A DNA stretch of 64,000 nt from Ottelia alismoides (Eukaryota > Streptophyta > Magnoliopsida > Alismatales > Hydrocharitaceae). The position numbers and the translations under genes are program-made. The notes below the pieces were generated by a model, which saw only the letters and a list, made by a program, of their open reading frames with translations, was not told the origin of the DNA and made no database searches. The number at the start of each line of letters is the position of its first letter. The first letter of the stretch is position 1. This document shows, in pieces, positions 48,101 through 56,376 of this stretch. The DNA lies in NCBI GenBank assembly GCA_037367405.1, contig JAZKJV010006045.1, positions 62,001-126,000 on the forward strand. Reading direction: 5' to 3'.

Positions 48101-51100
48101 CAACCCCGACACCTTCTCAGGTCGTCCAGACCCTCGCCGCACCGCCGGCGGCCCCTCTCGCGACCCCCAACCCCCCCTGCGACTCAGTCCCGACCACAGC
48201 TGCCCCCCCTCCCTTCATCCCCACCCCCCGAAGTCCAAAACCCAACCAGACCCGCAAGCTCCCGCTGCCCAGACCCGCACTTCGCCTCCCCGACGCCCAC
48301 TCCTCCCCGCTACTTCGCCTCGCCACCAGCCATCACCAGCCCGCAACCCCCATCGCCCCACCTCAGCGCGCCACTCACCTCACTTCCGCCTCCCCACAAT
48401 GTCGCACCAGCCCCGCCCTCACCATCCTCTTCCCCCCCCCCCCCACATGTGCCTCTTTCTCCCCAACCCAAACTCCCGCGCCGTTGCCGATAATGCCCCC
48501 CTTCCCGTGTGCCCACCCTCGCGAAACCGCCTCCCCTGCCCGCGATGTATGCGCAAGAAGCTCGGGCGAACCCTAACAAGGGGCCGCATGTTACGGGATT
48601 TGAGTCCCACGACATGTGGGATTGGAGATTATTTGGAAAAAATTACAAGAAAACCCCCCTTGCAACAAATTTTACTCAAAGAGGCAGTTCAAGAAACCCT
48701 CTTACAAAATTCCCTTAAATGAAGAGGCGCGAAAATTGCGCCCAAGAACCCTGTTGCGAAAATTTTAAAAAAAAAGTGCTGAAAGAAGGCAATTGGGAAG
48801 ACTTCTTTATCCTATTAGGACTATGACCTTGGGATTCATCTATATAAGGACCCCATGGCTTCATTCCTTGGACACATCTCCTCCTCTCCTCTCCTTGTGT
48901 CATTACTTTGCTATGGATTCTCAGAAGGCCATGTTGTTCATGCCTCATCAATTCTTCGAGCACCACGTCAACGGGAAGAAAATCAGATGGACGCCCGCCT
49001 ATGCGCCGCACTTGCTCTTCCACCACGAAGGCCACGTCACTAACGCCCGCGTGTGGACTCCGTCGTTCACTCCAGACCAATTCTTCCAGGGAATGACGGA
49101 GAACGCGGATTCAACCTCCAAGCCTGCAGATCCAGCAATTCGTCGGGAGACGAATTTTTAAAAGCGGGGGAGAGTTGATGCAGCGTGGACCAGAAAGATA
49201 GGGTCACATTTTAGTTACGTTTATTTGAGTCGTCGAAATTTTTATTTAATTTTATTTACGTTTATTTGAGTTGTCGAATTTTAATTAAATAAATGGGATC
49301 GCCTGTGATCTCAATTAGTAGTCGATTTGAATTTCAATTTTGTCAGTTAATTAGTTAGAGTCTAATTAGGATAATTAGTTGTCAATTTAAAGTAGTTTTC
49401 TATTTTTGTAATATCATCCCTCCTATATAAAGGGGTGAGGGTCCAATGTTTTTAGAGGTGAGGTTAATGAAAAATTGAGATCTTTATCTCTATCTCCGTC
49501 TCTCTTCTTCTTCCCCGCGTAGTCTACACGAGTTCTTCTTCTCCAAACCCCTCGTATTCCCGACGAGTTTCTTCTTCTCAACCCCTCTATTTCTTCTCCA
49601 CGGAAATTCCACCATCAAAAAAATATTATTTTCGTCAACCAAATCCCGATTTGCATCAATTTCACATACTCACAAATCACATATTCAAGTGACATGTTTT
49701 CATATTCCCAACAATAAGCATAAAAATAAAATATGTGCCCCTCAAACTAGATTCCTAAACAAGGGACCACACAAACTCAATTCATAAGAAAGTTAACCAA
49801 TGGTACAACATTGAAACAGTTGCACTTCAAAGCAAGTCATAATCTCCACATCTCAAGGTGTGCGCCTTAGGTGCCTCCACCAAGGCGCGTGCCACATATG
49901 TTTAATACAATTCCATGTATTGAGGCGAGGAGAAGCGTAAATCTCATTTTTGTTCTTGAAGTGGGCATGTGCAAGGTTCTTTAGGAAAAGCCTACCCATA
50001 GTGGGCATGTGCAAGGTTCTTTAGGAAAAGCCTACCCATGCTTCGGGAAACCCTAGGAACCTAATACAAGACTCTCATCAATTTACATTGCCTCCCTAAC
50101 TCCATTTTCTTAAATGTTGGTTGACCATTCGCCAGCTTCTTCAGCATTTTTCCAACACATCCATTCGGTTTGCACCACTCCCCGTATATACAAGTGGACC
50201 CTAATATAATTATTTTCTAATACAATATAAGTTATTAATGATGTGTACATAATATGTGTGTCTGTGTGTATTTGATTTGATGCAACGTGCATATATTATG
50301 GAATACCAGATATTATTGGTTACCAACTTACTATATGTATTCATCTTAAACTATATGTTATCATTGGCAAATATTGTGTTGTAGATGATTTTGCTTAAAT
50401 ATTTGATTATTTTTATATAAAGGTAAAAAAAGTGCCTTCTGTGTCCATCAACCATGGAGAAACCGGCTCATATGGCTTGCACCCTTTTAAGCCTTGGCGA
50501 AAGGAGCTGGTCAAAGTAAATTCATTGAACCCATAGGACTTGGAATATGGTAAAAAAGTATTTTCATTCAAGCACAAGGCAAGAAATCTCATTTAAGAAT
50601 ATCATGTTAGTTTAACCTCCCATGGAAGCAAGCAATTGTGGTTCTCTCAAGGCAATGAAGACGATATCATGAATTTAATTGAAACTAGTTCCACCTAAAT
50701 CCCCCACCTCCTCTATATAGTCCTAGGGCAATCTTGATTCCTTCATTCAACATCACCATCGGCATCCATATGCCACGATAAAAGGTGCAAGAAACGCAAT
50801 AGTTGAATCACATGATGTCTACAAGATCATGCTCCACAAGTCACCTTCCATTGGTTTCTTTCATACAAGAATAAGCCTAGAATGAAGACCTTACGTCCAA
50901 CATAAAAACCTCATAACCAAATTTACATAGGAATAAGAAGAGCATGCTACCAAAAAAACCACAAATCCAAAAACTTCTTCCTGTCTCAAACAGTAAGATC
51001 ATCACGAATACTATTTGCCATGGTCATCATCTTCCAACCATGTACATAATTTCAATACAAATGGGTTCATGGACTGAAAAGTCTATAACTTTGAAGGCAG

Positions 51101-51372
51101 CCATCTTCCCTAATCATCAACTCTATTCTATGACAGAGCATTAGATTCACAAACAAGAAAAATCTTAAGAACTCAAAAAGTCGGCATTACCTTGCTAGCC
51201 GGGTATAAAGAAGCTGTTTGGACAACTCGTTGCACTTCTCGATCGTGGGTGGGCTCTGAACATAATGTTGATTTTTCTCCATCAGTTGCTTATAATAAGT
51301 ACATCCATGCTTAGTCACAAACTTCGAGGCATGTGCAACCTTGGCCTGCATCTGACACAGCTTCGACGCCAT
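25557..51372 (-). CDS. ATP synthase subunit g, mitochondrial (two coding exons, ~25.4-kb intron)
   Basis: The coding exons are 51372-51191 and 25743-25557 on the minus strand. Joined, they encode 122 residues, the usual length of plant subunit g. The N-terminal half reads MASKLCQMQAKVAHASKF and ends KQLLYTRLA. The C-terminal half starts LPGRYELFWKEL and ends EIAGRGFTFTGYYV, the conserved plant ending. The serine codon is split over the junction (AG/C). The donor is GCAAG/GTAATG and the acceptor is GATAG/CC. Subunit g is a small inner-membrane protein of the FO part of F1FO-ATP synthase that helps dimer formation; the hydrophobic C-terminal stretch IAALFGLELYAWFCAGEIAG is the membrane segment. 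No lesion is seen. The 25,447-nt intron is filled with transposons. The alternative, that the two halves are pieces of separate loci, is unlikely because phase and content match exactly. Confidence 0.9.
25744..26321 (-). other. Downstream end of the giant intron
   Basis: This is the stretch between the acceptor of exon 2 and the MULE palindrome. No gene or clear repeat is recognised. It may be the most ancestral-looking intron sequence left. Confidence 0.45.
26906..30048 (+). pseudogene. MULE transposase, left copy (frameshifted and deleted)
   Basis: The open N-terminal part (26906-27652, 248 aa) starts MRGMKGEKYLFGTEQRIG. It runs past the site where the right copy has a stop, then loses frame inside the decapeptide repeats. 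About 165 bp is deleted near 28220. Downstream, in several frames, are the MULE catalytic motif FLGLDGCHLKG (28620), TIISDGQKGLAGAV (28805), CAEHRACMHHVYKN (28862) and NNLSESFNLWI (29100). A SWIM finger follows (CTCRRWQVSDLPCIHACAAI, 29388), then a CCHC knuckle (CTRCGSFGHHKNTC, 29670) and a GRPKK AT-hook-like end (about 29980). Multiple frameshifts and stops make it non-functional. Confidence 0.88.
27523..27720 (+). repeat. 30-bp coding tandem repeats (decapeptide GD-x-GTEAAPV), left arm
   Basis: Imperfect 30-bp units encode GDSGTEAAPV-like decapeptides between the N-terminal domain and the transposase core. The reading frame slips inside the array at about 27600. Confidence 0.75.
33151..34009. 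mobile_element. hAT-type MITE with 8-bp TSD GATGCAGG
   Basis: The 859-bp element begins TAGGGATGAGCATTGGGC and ends in the inverted counterpart (CCATGCTCATCCCTA). It is flanked by perfect 8-bp duplications GATGCAGG (33143-33150 and 34010-34017). The interior is rich in 'GCCCGGCCC' near the ends and has no transposase. It sits only in the right MULE arm, so it inserted after the palindrome formed or after the two copies separated. Confidence 0.9.
34205..34450 (-). repeat. 30-bp coding tandem repeats, right arm
   Basis: This is the counterpart array in the other MULE copy. About eight or nine units are in frame, e.g. GDHGTEPAPV, GDSGTEVAPL, GDRGTETAPA. Unit number and register differ from the left arm, so the array evolves by slippage. 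Confidence 0.75.
35889..39698 (+). mobile_element. hAT transposon, 3810 bp, 8-bp TSD CACACAAG
   Basis: The termini CATGGTTTTAAAAGGCG and CAAGGTTTAAAAAAGCG (right end, complemented) are followed inward by 'cgcctcgaggcg' subterminal repeats at both sides. The perfect 8-bp TSD CACACAAG is at 35881-35888 and 39699-39706. It encodes a DUF659/hATC-type transposase and lies inside another hAT element, in the giant intron of ATP synthase g on the opposite strand. Confidence 0.93.
36721..39331 (+). pseudogene. hAT transposase (BED, DUF659, hATC), spliced, 5' part frameshifted
   Basis: A BED-finger start (ECNFCSMKITGGVKRLKDHL near 36830) is followed by a frameshift, and another lesion precedes the DUF659 block. 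From about 37362 a 374-codon frame runs MSDGWTDTKGRTLINFLV...VITDNASAYKAAG...TPCAAHCIDLMLEDI. Exons end at 38469 (GTGAGT donor), then 38546-38664, 38748-39048 and 39150-39331, all with GT-AG introns and kept frame. They carry the dimerisation motif ADWWTLFGDETPELAAFAI with CERNWSSF, and an acidic tail ending EGRDD. The 5' frameshifts imply loss of function unless they are sequence errors. Confidence 0.85.
41143..42611. other. Intron DNA between hAT elements
   Basis: No gene is seen. The MITE-like TTTCGG element (41573-41792) lies here; the rest is unassigned. Confidence 0.45.
41573..41792. repeat. TTTCGG-rich short element with weak terminal inverted repeats
   Basis: The interior consists of imperfect repeats of 'atttcggycatttcgg' and 'gaatttcga'. 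The ends GGCCCTAAATGTCAGT and GGCCTCAAATTTCAGT (right end complemented) match at 13 of 16 positions. No clear TSD. The 66-aa ORF here (MSVSATISVS...) is a repeat translation. Confidence 0.5.
42612..43547. mobile_element. Non-autonomous relative of the 35889 hAT element
   Basis: The left end CATGATTTTTAAAAATGTG and right end CAAGGTTTTAAAAAATGTG (complemented) resemble the termini of the hAT at 35889-39698. 'cctcaaac' and 'gaggc' stretches lie inside. About 936 bp with no transposase. The expected 8-bp TSD is not recognisable. Confidence 0.55.
43548..44556. other. Intron DNA, nothing identified
   Basis: AT-rich. Short frames only; no domain or repeat end is recognised. Confidence 0.45.
44557..44712 (+). 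mobile_element. tRNA-derived SINE (Au-like)
   Basis: An A-box-like part (gtggtggtagtgcag), a B box (GGTTCAAATCC) and a 3' part 'catgtagccgaccctaac' resemble plant Au-type SINEs. It is flanked by a 10-bp duplication TTAAGCACCT (44547-44556 and 44713-44722). Confidence 0.7.
45077..45102. repeat. (TA)n microsatellite
   Basis: Thirteen uninterrupted TA units. Confidence 0.9.
45766..45785. repeat. (GT)n microsatellite
   Basis: Ten uninterrupted GT units. Confidence 0.9.
47135..47617 (+). repeat. 5' LTR
   Basis: Starts TGATGCAGCG, ends TTTGCATCA. Contains a TATA box (TATATAAA, 47393-47400) that would drive the element's transcript. Confidence 0.95.
47620..47631 (+). other. Primer binding site TGGTATCAGAGC
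   Basis: This is the standard plant initiator-Met tRNA PBS, two bases after the 5' LTR. Confidence 0.92.
47632..48576 (+). CDS. Long ORF of the LTR element (basic N-terminus, Pro-rich C-terminus)
   Basis: The ATG overlaps the end of the PBS region (gagcATGGCC). The first ~110 residues are charged: an Arg-rich start (SRRPHRHRSSEQKRR), then a helical stretch NAYNKEMERMLREFQTTF. This could be a gag-like or coiled-coil segment. The rest is extremely rich in Pro, Ala, Thr and Ser. I recognise no zinc knuckle, protease or polymerase. The upstream extension of the same frame (from 47434) lies in the LTR. The Pro-rich part may be compositional and under little constraint. Function unknown. Confidence 0.55.
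   Translation: MAYRSSSRSDDPSRRPHRHRSSEQKRRAIFDLNAYNKEMERMLREFQTTFHSEFQVFRTAQSKPPTIEADVASFDEESLAVEEDSTAVQAILEGKNDETTAVQVFSDSQKHPEVVYAPSAVFSRTPAATPAPPAPPLDPSNPSANPPSFPATPAAPPTPTPSQVVQTLAAPPAAPLATPNPPCDSVPTTAAPPPFIPTPRSPKPNQTRKLPLPRPALRLPDAHSSPLLRLATSHHQPATPIAPPQRATHLTSASPQCRTSPALTILFPPPPTCASFSPTQTPAPLPIMPPFPCAHPRETASPARDVCARSSGEP
48913..49161 (+). CDS. Second small ORF of the LTR element (82 aa, unknown)
   Basis: It starts MDSQKAMLFMPHQFFEHH and continues HVTNARVWTPSFTPDQFF; the stop overlaps the polypurine tract. A TATA-like CTATATAAGG at about 48840 and a pyrimidine-rich leader lie 70 nt upstream, so it looks like a captured gene end or an independently transcribed unit. I do not recognise the family. 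The frame extends upstream to an ATG at 48793, but the 48913 ATG fits the promoter-like spacing better. Confidence 0.45.
   Translation: MDSQKAMLFMPHQFFEHHVNGKKIRWTPAYAPHLLFHHEGHVTNARVWTPSFTPDQFFQGMTENADSTSKPADPAIRRETNF
49160..49175 (+). other. Polypurine tract
   Basis: AAAAGCGGGGGAGAGT lies directly before the TG of the 3' LTR. Confidence 0.85.
49176..49658 (+). repeat. 3' LTR
   Basis: Same length as the 5' LTR, with about 12 substitutions and no gaps seen by eye. Confidence 0.95.
49659..51190. other. Upstream end of the giant intron
   Basis: No gene is supported. It contains the 40-bp tandem duplication at 49960-50039. Some 'aaggcgcgtgcca'-type pieces near 49880 and 'cttttaagccttggcg' near 50485 may be hAT remnants. 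Confidence 0.45.
49960..50039. repeat. Perfect 40-bp tandem duplication
   Basis: Two identical 40-bp units (starting agtgggcatgtgcaaggtt) stand head to tail with no mismatch, implying a recent event. Confidence 0.92.
51191..51372 (-). CDS. ATP synthase subunit g, coding exon 1
   Basis: It encodes 60 residues plus two bases, from the ATG at 51372. The ATG is preceded by an 18-nt 5'UTR stretch after a strong GTGTTTGCAG acceptor (51393-51391). A weaker acceptor, TTGGTAG, touches the ATG itself. Confidence 0.9.
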
Positions 51373-51390
51373 CTACCAATCAATCCAACC

Positions 51391-52004
51391 CTGCAAACAC
51401 CACTGATTAAAACACATCTCACCAAAAACATGACAAACCGACACTCTCATAACGACGGGTCACCAAATCAATGACGATAAAAAAAAAACAATCTCATTGA
51501 TAACCAGTAAAATAAACAAACAGGCACTCTCATAACGATGGGTTTTGATACTTTTGGATTCCTAACACCAGAAACCGTTGAACTTTTGAAGAGGGTTAAA
51601 AAAATCCTGAGCAGTAATGTTATGGTTCCTAAGTTTATGGATGTAGTGTTTAGAAGGATTAATTTTACAATCCAAAAAATACTAGCGGCGTGGCTTGTTG
51701 TCTCTTTGTCTCCTATCACAGTATTTTGAAATAGTTTTATATAAAATTAATGTATAAAGTGTTATATTGCATAAAAAAAACACTAAGATCGAATAAACCT
51801 CCGCCTCCAACAAGCCCTAATCGCAACTAGACAGAGGGGGAAACGAGAGAAAAAATACACACTTCGGGGTGGGAACATTAGGGAAACCACGTTCGACCAA
51901 AGAAACCCTAATTTGGCGAACGGCGACCTGAGATTGACGCAAATGGAGAGCAAAAAAACCCTAAGCGATGAGGTGAAAACCCTAAGGACCGGAATTAGTA
52001 TTAC
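51391..52004 (-). other. 5'UTR intron of subunit g with an ORF-like fragment
   Basis: It holds a 63-codon plus-strand frame (51538-51729, starting MGFDTFGFLTPETVELL) with no function I can name, probably a repeat fragment. A 19-20 bp near-duplicate (cactctcataacgaYgggt) occurs at 51441 and 51524, flanking an A10 run at 51479; this could be a retroposition scar. Confidence 0.4.
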
Positions 52005-52062
52005 CGCGATAGGAGATCGAGCAGACAAAGGAGGTAAGATCCAGAGGCGGCAGCAGGAAAGG
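52005..52062 (-). other. Probable 5'UTR exon of ATP synthase subunit g
   Basis: On the minus strand a pyrimidine-rich leader ends at the donor GCG/GTAATA (52005/52004). Together with the GTGTTTGCAG acceptor this defines a 5'UTR intron of about 614 nt. The start of this exon is estimated from the TATA box, not seen. Confidence 0.55.
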
Positions 52063-52087
52063 GCGTTGGACGGCGAGGGATCGGAAA

Positions 52088-52094
52088 TTATATA
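52088..52094 (-). promoter_or_regulatory. TATA box of ATP synthase subunit g
   Basis: The minus strand reads GCTATATAATTT. Transcription would start about 30 nt downstream, near 52062, directly before the inferred 5'UTR exon. Confidence 0.55.
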
Positions 52095-52099
52095 GCAAG

Positions 52100-52944
52100 A
52101 GGGAGCAGCAGCAGCGGAGTGGCTGACTGTGAAAGGAGGGTGTTTTCGTAAAAGTGTCCGCTCTGTGTGGAGTAATAGGTTTCGTTTTCTTTCTAATCTT
52201 CCTGTGGGGTTCTCTCTCTAAATTTAATTTTTAGATGGGTTTACATTAAAATGCAACAAATACTGCTGAGTTGAGTTGAGAAAAATTGATGCACATAGCC
52301 TATACATCTCAGAATAATAACATGTTCTTGACATTATTATGTGGACATTTCCGGAAGGTTCTTCTATGATAATCTTATGAATATTTTTTTGGAAACTTCG
52401 CCTATGGCATAATTTATCAAGTTTGATTGTACAGAGGAAACTTTTCTTGGAATGATAAATATCAATTCCAGACCGTCGATTTTGATAACAGCTTAACTGC
52501 TTAACATTATGGAGTTGTATTTAGGAGATCATGCAATGGAAAAAATGATCTTACATTGTGATATTTTAAGAGATGTATTGAAGTTGGAGAAAAATATCTT
52601 GAGACGCGACAAGCTATCGTATTCCTTTGTGATTGATTTAATCCAAATGATGGAGTCGTGATTAAAAAAGATATGATATGATGTAGCAAGTGAATATGGA
52701 TATTTAAGCTATTTTATTTTCGCAAGATATGATGTGGTGTAAGAAGTAAATAGAGATATTTAAACTATTTATTGGCTTTAATTTGTGATTAGAAAAAGAA
52801 AGAAGAATGACTATCTATATATGCGAAAAATTATGTCAAAGGATTTATTCAAAAGATTTAAACCATTTATTTTGGCTTGTGCTTAAAAAATACAAAGGAT
52901 GATTTCCTAATTATGTCAAAATTTAATGATGAAGTTACATAGAT
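52100..52944. other. Intergenic DNA upstream of ATP synthase g
   Basis: The first part is the promoter side of the subunit g gene. No other gene or repeat is recognised. Confidence 0.5.
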
Positions 52945-52959
52945 AATAAAGCTAGAGTT

Positions 52960-53385
52960 TTTTGGGGTAGATAAGATTTTCTTTATATTAATAACACAAA
53001 TATTAAAAATTTGGTCAGATTTACAAATAAGAGTTGAAGAAAGAAATAAAATTACAAAATTTTGTTTGGACCCAAGAAGCACAGTCCAAGATTATTTTCC
53101 AAGAATACATACTGCTTGCACAATGGATCGTGTAATAGTAGCGACAAAAGAGAATCGAGACAAAGCCTGGTAACGATTTCTCTCACCCCAAAATTCTCTG
53201 ATTGTGGCAGCAACGGTGCATGAGAGTTGTTGACAAACAGAAGTAGTAGCAGAGCCTTCAATGCATTCCAATTTTGCTTCTAGAGAAGACGGTAGAGGCA
53301 AAGGTTGGGCTAGAATGGAGTAAGTAGCCCTCCAAATCCCGAGTCCAGCTGGATAGTAAAAGAGAAGATGGTCATGTGATTCCAA
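52960..53385 (-). mobile_element. 5'-truncated LINE with 15-bp TSD
   Basis: Exact flanking copies of AATAAAGCTAGAGTT are at 52945-52959 and 53386-53400. On the minus strand the frame from 53385 reads ESHDHLLFYYPAGLGIW and REFWGERNRY. This is the zinc-binding and C-terminal end typical of plant LINE (L1-type) reverse transcriptase ORFs. Only 426 bp were copied. Confidence 0.85.
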
Positions 53386-54880
53386 AATAAAGCTAGAGTT
53401 ATCAAACTAAAAAAGTACTATGTACTTAATCATGAGCGGGAGAAATTTTTAATTGTAGTTTTCGATGGTATCTTTATTCACATGTCCACACTTTCACATG
53501 ATTCGACAGCACTTCAATCTTATAAGAAAGATATATACTAAAGGAATTATAAGAAGAATTTGGATGAAAATGACATTAATTTCACTAGTATATATATAGG
53601 GGTTGGGGAGCTTGCACCAAAGTACATGTAACTTTACATGCACTGGTGCCATAAATGTTCATATTCTTTTATTTTTAAATGAAATCACATGGGATTTAGA
53701 TTACTTTATATCATCATGATATCATTCAAAATTCAACTTAATTTGAGACTTCTAACCATCCATCAAGAGTGTTAAATTTTAAAGGTCTCAAAATTACTGA
53801 AATTTAGCTCTTCTAGATGGATATGTTAGGGCAGTGTTTACGAAATTGGGTTGAACAGTGGCATATCCGTGTGCGGAACCCTACAATGTTGATTTTCTGA
53901 AGCTCCTCATTAAGTGCCCATAGCGCATATACGGTATGCATATGCAAGCTGTGGGATGCATATACGGACCGTGTGTTTGCTTCCTGTCTTTCGCACCATT
54001 ATCTGGTTGTTGGATCCGAATATGAAGATCCGGATATGTGTCGACGCAACATGCTAGCATGATACCCAAATACCTCGATAGGGTTTCACCTCCAAAATCC
54101 CTTGAAAGCCTTGATCGATGGGCTCTCTCTCTCCATCGACTCCCAACTCCTCCGTCTCTTCCCAGCTACACATCCATCGCCGCATGGAAACCCTTCGCCT
54201 CCCTGCAAGAGACCTCGGCCTCCAGCTCATCTTCTATGTGAGGCTTCAGCGCCTCTAGCTCCTTCATGTGAAGCACCACCACCTTTATCTCCTCCATGCG
54301 AACTCTTCAGCCTCCATTTCCATCGTGCGAAGATTCTTTGCCTCCTAACTCCATTGAGACGGTTTGAATGTAACCACATACCTACCTTTTCTATAATTTC
54401 AGGCTATTTTTGGATGCATCGAGGAAATAAAGGGTGGTAATAGGGACGAGGGTAACCTTGAGGGCTAGTAATATGAGATGGTAATAGGCGTTTTGAGTCT
54501 GAAAGAATTGATTTTGCAATACTATATAGTTGTGTAATATAAATAATTAGTTGTAGATCTAATTACAACAATATCTGTTAATATCTAAGAGCTGAGAAGA
54601 ATAATACAACAACAAATATATTTATTCTACACTATCTCTGATGAAAAACTATAGCATAACATCATACATTAAAAAGAAAGTATAAACATGTTATTCTACA
54701 TGAAAGAAAAGCATCTTATTAAGATTTCTCATCAAGCAAGGAAACTAAATCATTTATTTAATTAGTCTAATTATCTAATTGCAAAAGTAAACCTAGTTGA
54801 ATTATGTGAAACGATTATATGGGTTTTGCTGAATGCCATGTTATGCTAAGAAGTTAAGCACATTCATGTGATGCACATTT

Positions 54881-55914
54881 TTTTTGGTAAGTAAGTATTC
54901 AGTATATTCCAAAAAAATCAAAAGTTGTACAGAGGCTTAAGTAGCCCCAACCGTTCCAAAAAATGAAAAATTATAAGAGATCATAAACAATGTTATGTGA
55001 GGGGAGAAAGTATATCCTAAGGGAACAAAATCTCAGGATAGCAGTGATTCAGGAGTTCCCCCCAGAGAACCTTAGCATTTCGAACAGTATCAAGCAGGAT
55101 AACTGCTGACTGACTGGAGCCTCTCATCGTCCATCTGCAGTTCCTCTCATTCCAAAGGCCCCACACAACCATAGCCAACAGTGAAGACAAAATGTTGCGT
55201 TGGACCCAGTCGGGAGAGGTGGAGATCCAGGCAACAGTATCCACCAGCAGAGGAATAGGTGGCGAAGGCAAGCCACAGGCAGTGCAAACATCAATCCAGA
55301 GGGACGAGGCCATGGGGCAGCAGAAGAAAAGATGTCCATGGCTTTCGGAGTAGTAGAACAGATATAGCAATTCCTAGGCTCGCAGACACCCCAGGAAACC
55401 AGCCTATCAGCGGTCGGTAGACGTTGCAGAATCGCCCGGTAGAGCATACACGAGTATTTAGGCGGAGCACCTATCGCCCAAACCACAGTCGCCCACGATT
55501 GCAGTTCAGCCCTGGGCCGTAATAGATCATAAGCCTCCTGGAAGGAGAAGCCCCTCAGGGAGCGTAGCCAACAAAAGGGAAGGGAATCCCCCCGATAGCA
55601 GGATGAAGAGACTCCCGACTCCTGAGAATAGCCCTCCAAATTCTGGTGTCGGCAGAGGAAAACTGGAGGTCCCAAAAAGTGAGAGAATGCAAGTATTTAT
55701 TCCTCACGTATTGCGCCCAAATAGAATATTCCGAAGATATCACCCTCCACGACCAAGAAGCCACCATGGTTGCGCGGAGAGAGGCAAAATCACGAAGACC
55801 AAGGCCACCTTCCGACTTGGCAGACAGACCGTTGCCCAAGCGATGTCGTGCCTAGTGTGGCCCCAAAGGAAGTCCACACACAGCTTATCAATCAACTTAC
55901 AAATGCCGACGGGG
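54881..55914 (-). mobile_element. 5'-truncated LINE with 15-bp TSD
   Basis: Exact copies of ATGTGATGCACATTT flank it (54866-54880 and 55915-55929). The T-run next to the left copy is the poly(A) tail of a minus-strand insertion. Minus-strand frames give LINE 3'-end landmarks: KLIDKLCVDFLWG, GLGLRDFASLRATM, FSFQEAYDLLRP, PPKYSCMLYRAILQRLPT, ESHGHLFFCCPMASSLW and MVVWGLWNERNCR. Two or three frameshifts break it. About 1 kb long. Confidence 0.92.
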
Positions 55915-56376
55915 ATGTGATGCACATTTGTATGCAAGTAATAAACCGACAATTTGATAATAAAATGTCATGTTACACCTTAAACAAATTCATGATCATT
56001 ATTTCCATTTATCATAAACTATTTCTTTACTATATGAGTAAGGATTGAACTAGGCCATAGGAAATAATGCATGCATGCACTTCTTCCTCAAAAAACACAT
56101 CTTTAACATTGCTTTGAGAACTTTTAGATTCTATACCAATCAAATAAATAGATCATATAGTACTTTATTGATGATTTTATATAATTATGATTGAATGTTA
56201 GGTAACTATGACCACTATACTACCATATGACAATGATTCTTCTCCTAAGCCTATAACAGAAGTGAGTCTCCTGCTCAGAGGAGCGATACAACGGAGTTTC
56301 TCGTCCCTCCTGGATTCAATGATCCGAGATAAAAGTATGCTTCTCTAACGAATCCAAGTACCCCTAGAATAGTTAC

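Larger units (their letters stand above)
47135..49658 (+). mobile_element. Young non-autonomous LTR retrotransposon (2524 bp)
   Basis: Two 483-bp direct LTRs (47135-47617 and 49176-49658) both start TGATGCA and end TGCATCA. The PBS TGGTATCAGAGC (initiator-Met tRNA) is at 47620-47631, and a polypurine tract AAAAGCGGGGGAGAGT precedes the 3' LTR. Flanking 5-mers GTTTC and ATTTC look like a TSD with one change. By eye the LTRs differ at about a dozen sites. Inside are one long frame and one short frame, but no protease, integrase or reverse transcriptase, so it depends on a partner element. It lies in the giant intron, opposite to the gene. Confidence 0.95.

Noticed and set aside
25557..51372. 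Two separate partial subunit g pseudogenes
   Set aside because: Both halves are lesion-free, on one strand, in matching phase with proper splice sites, and add up to exactly the family length.
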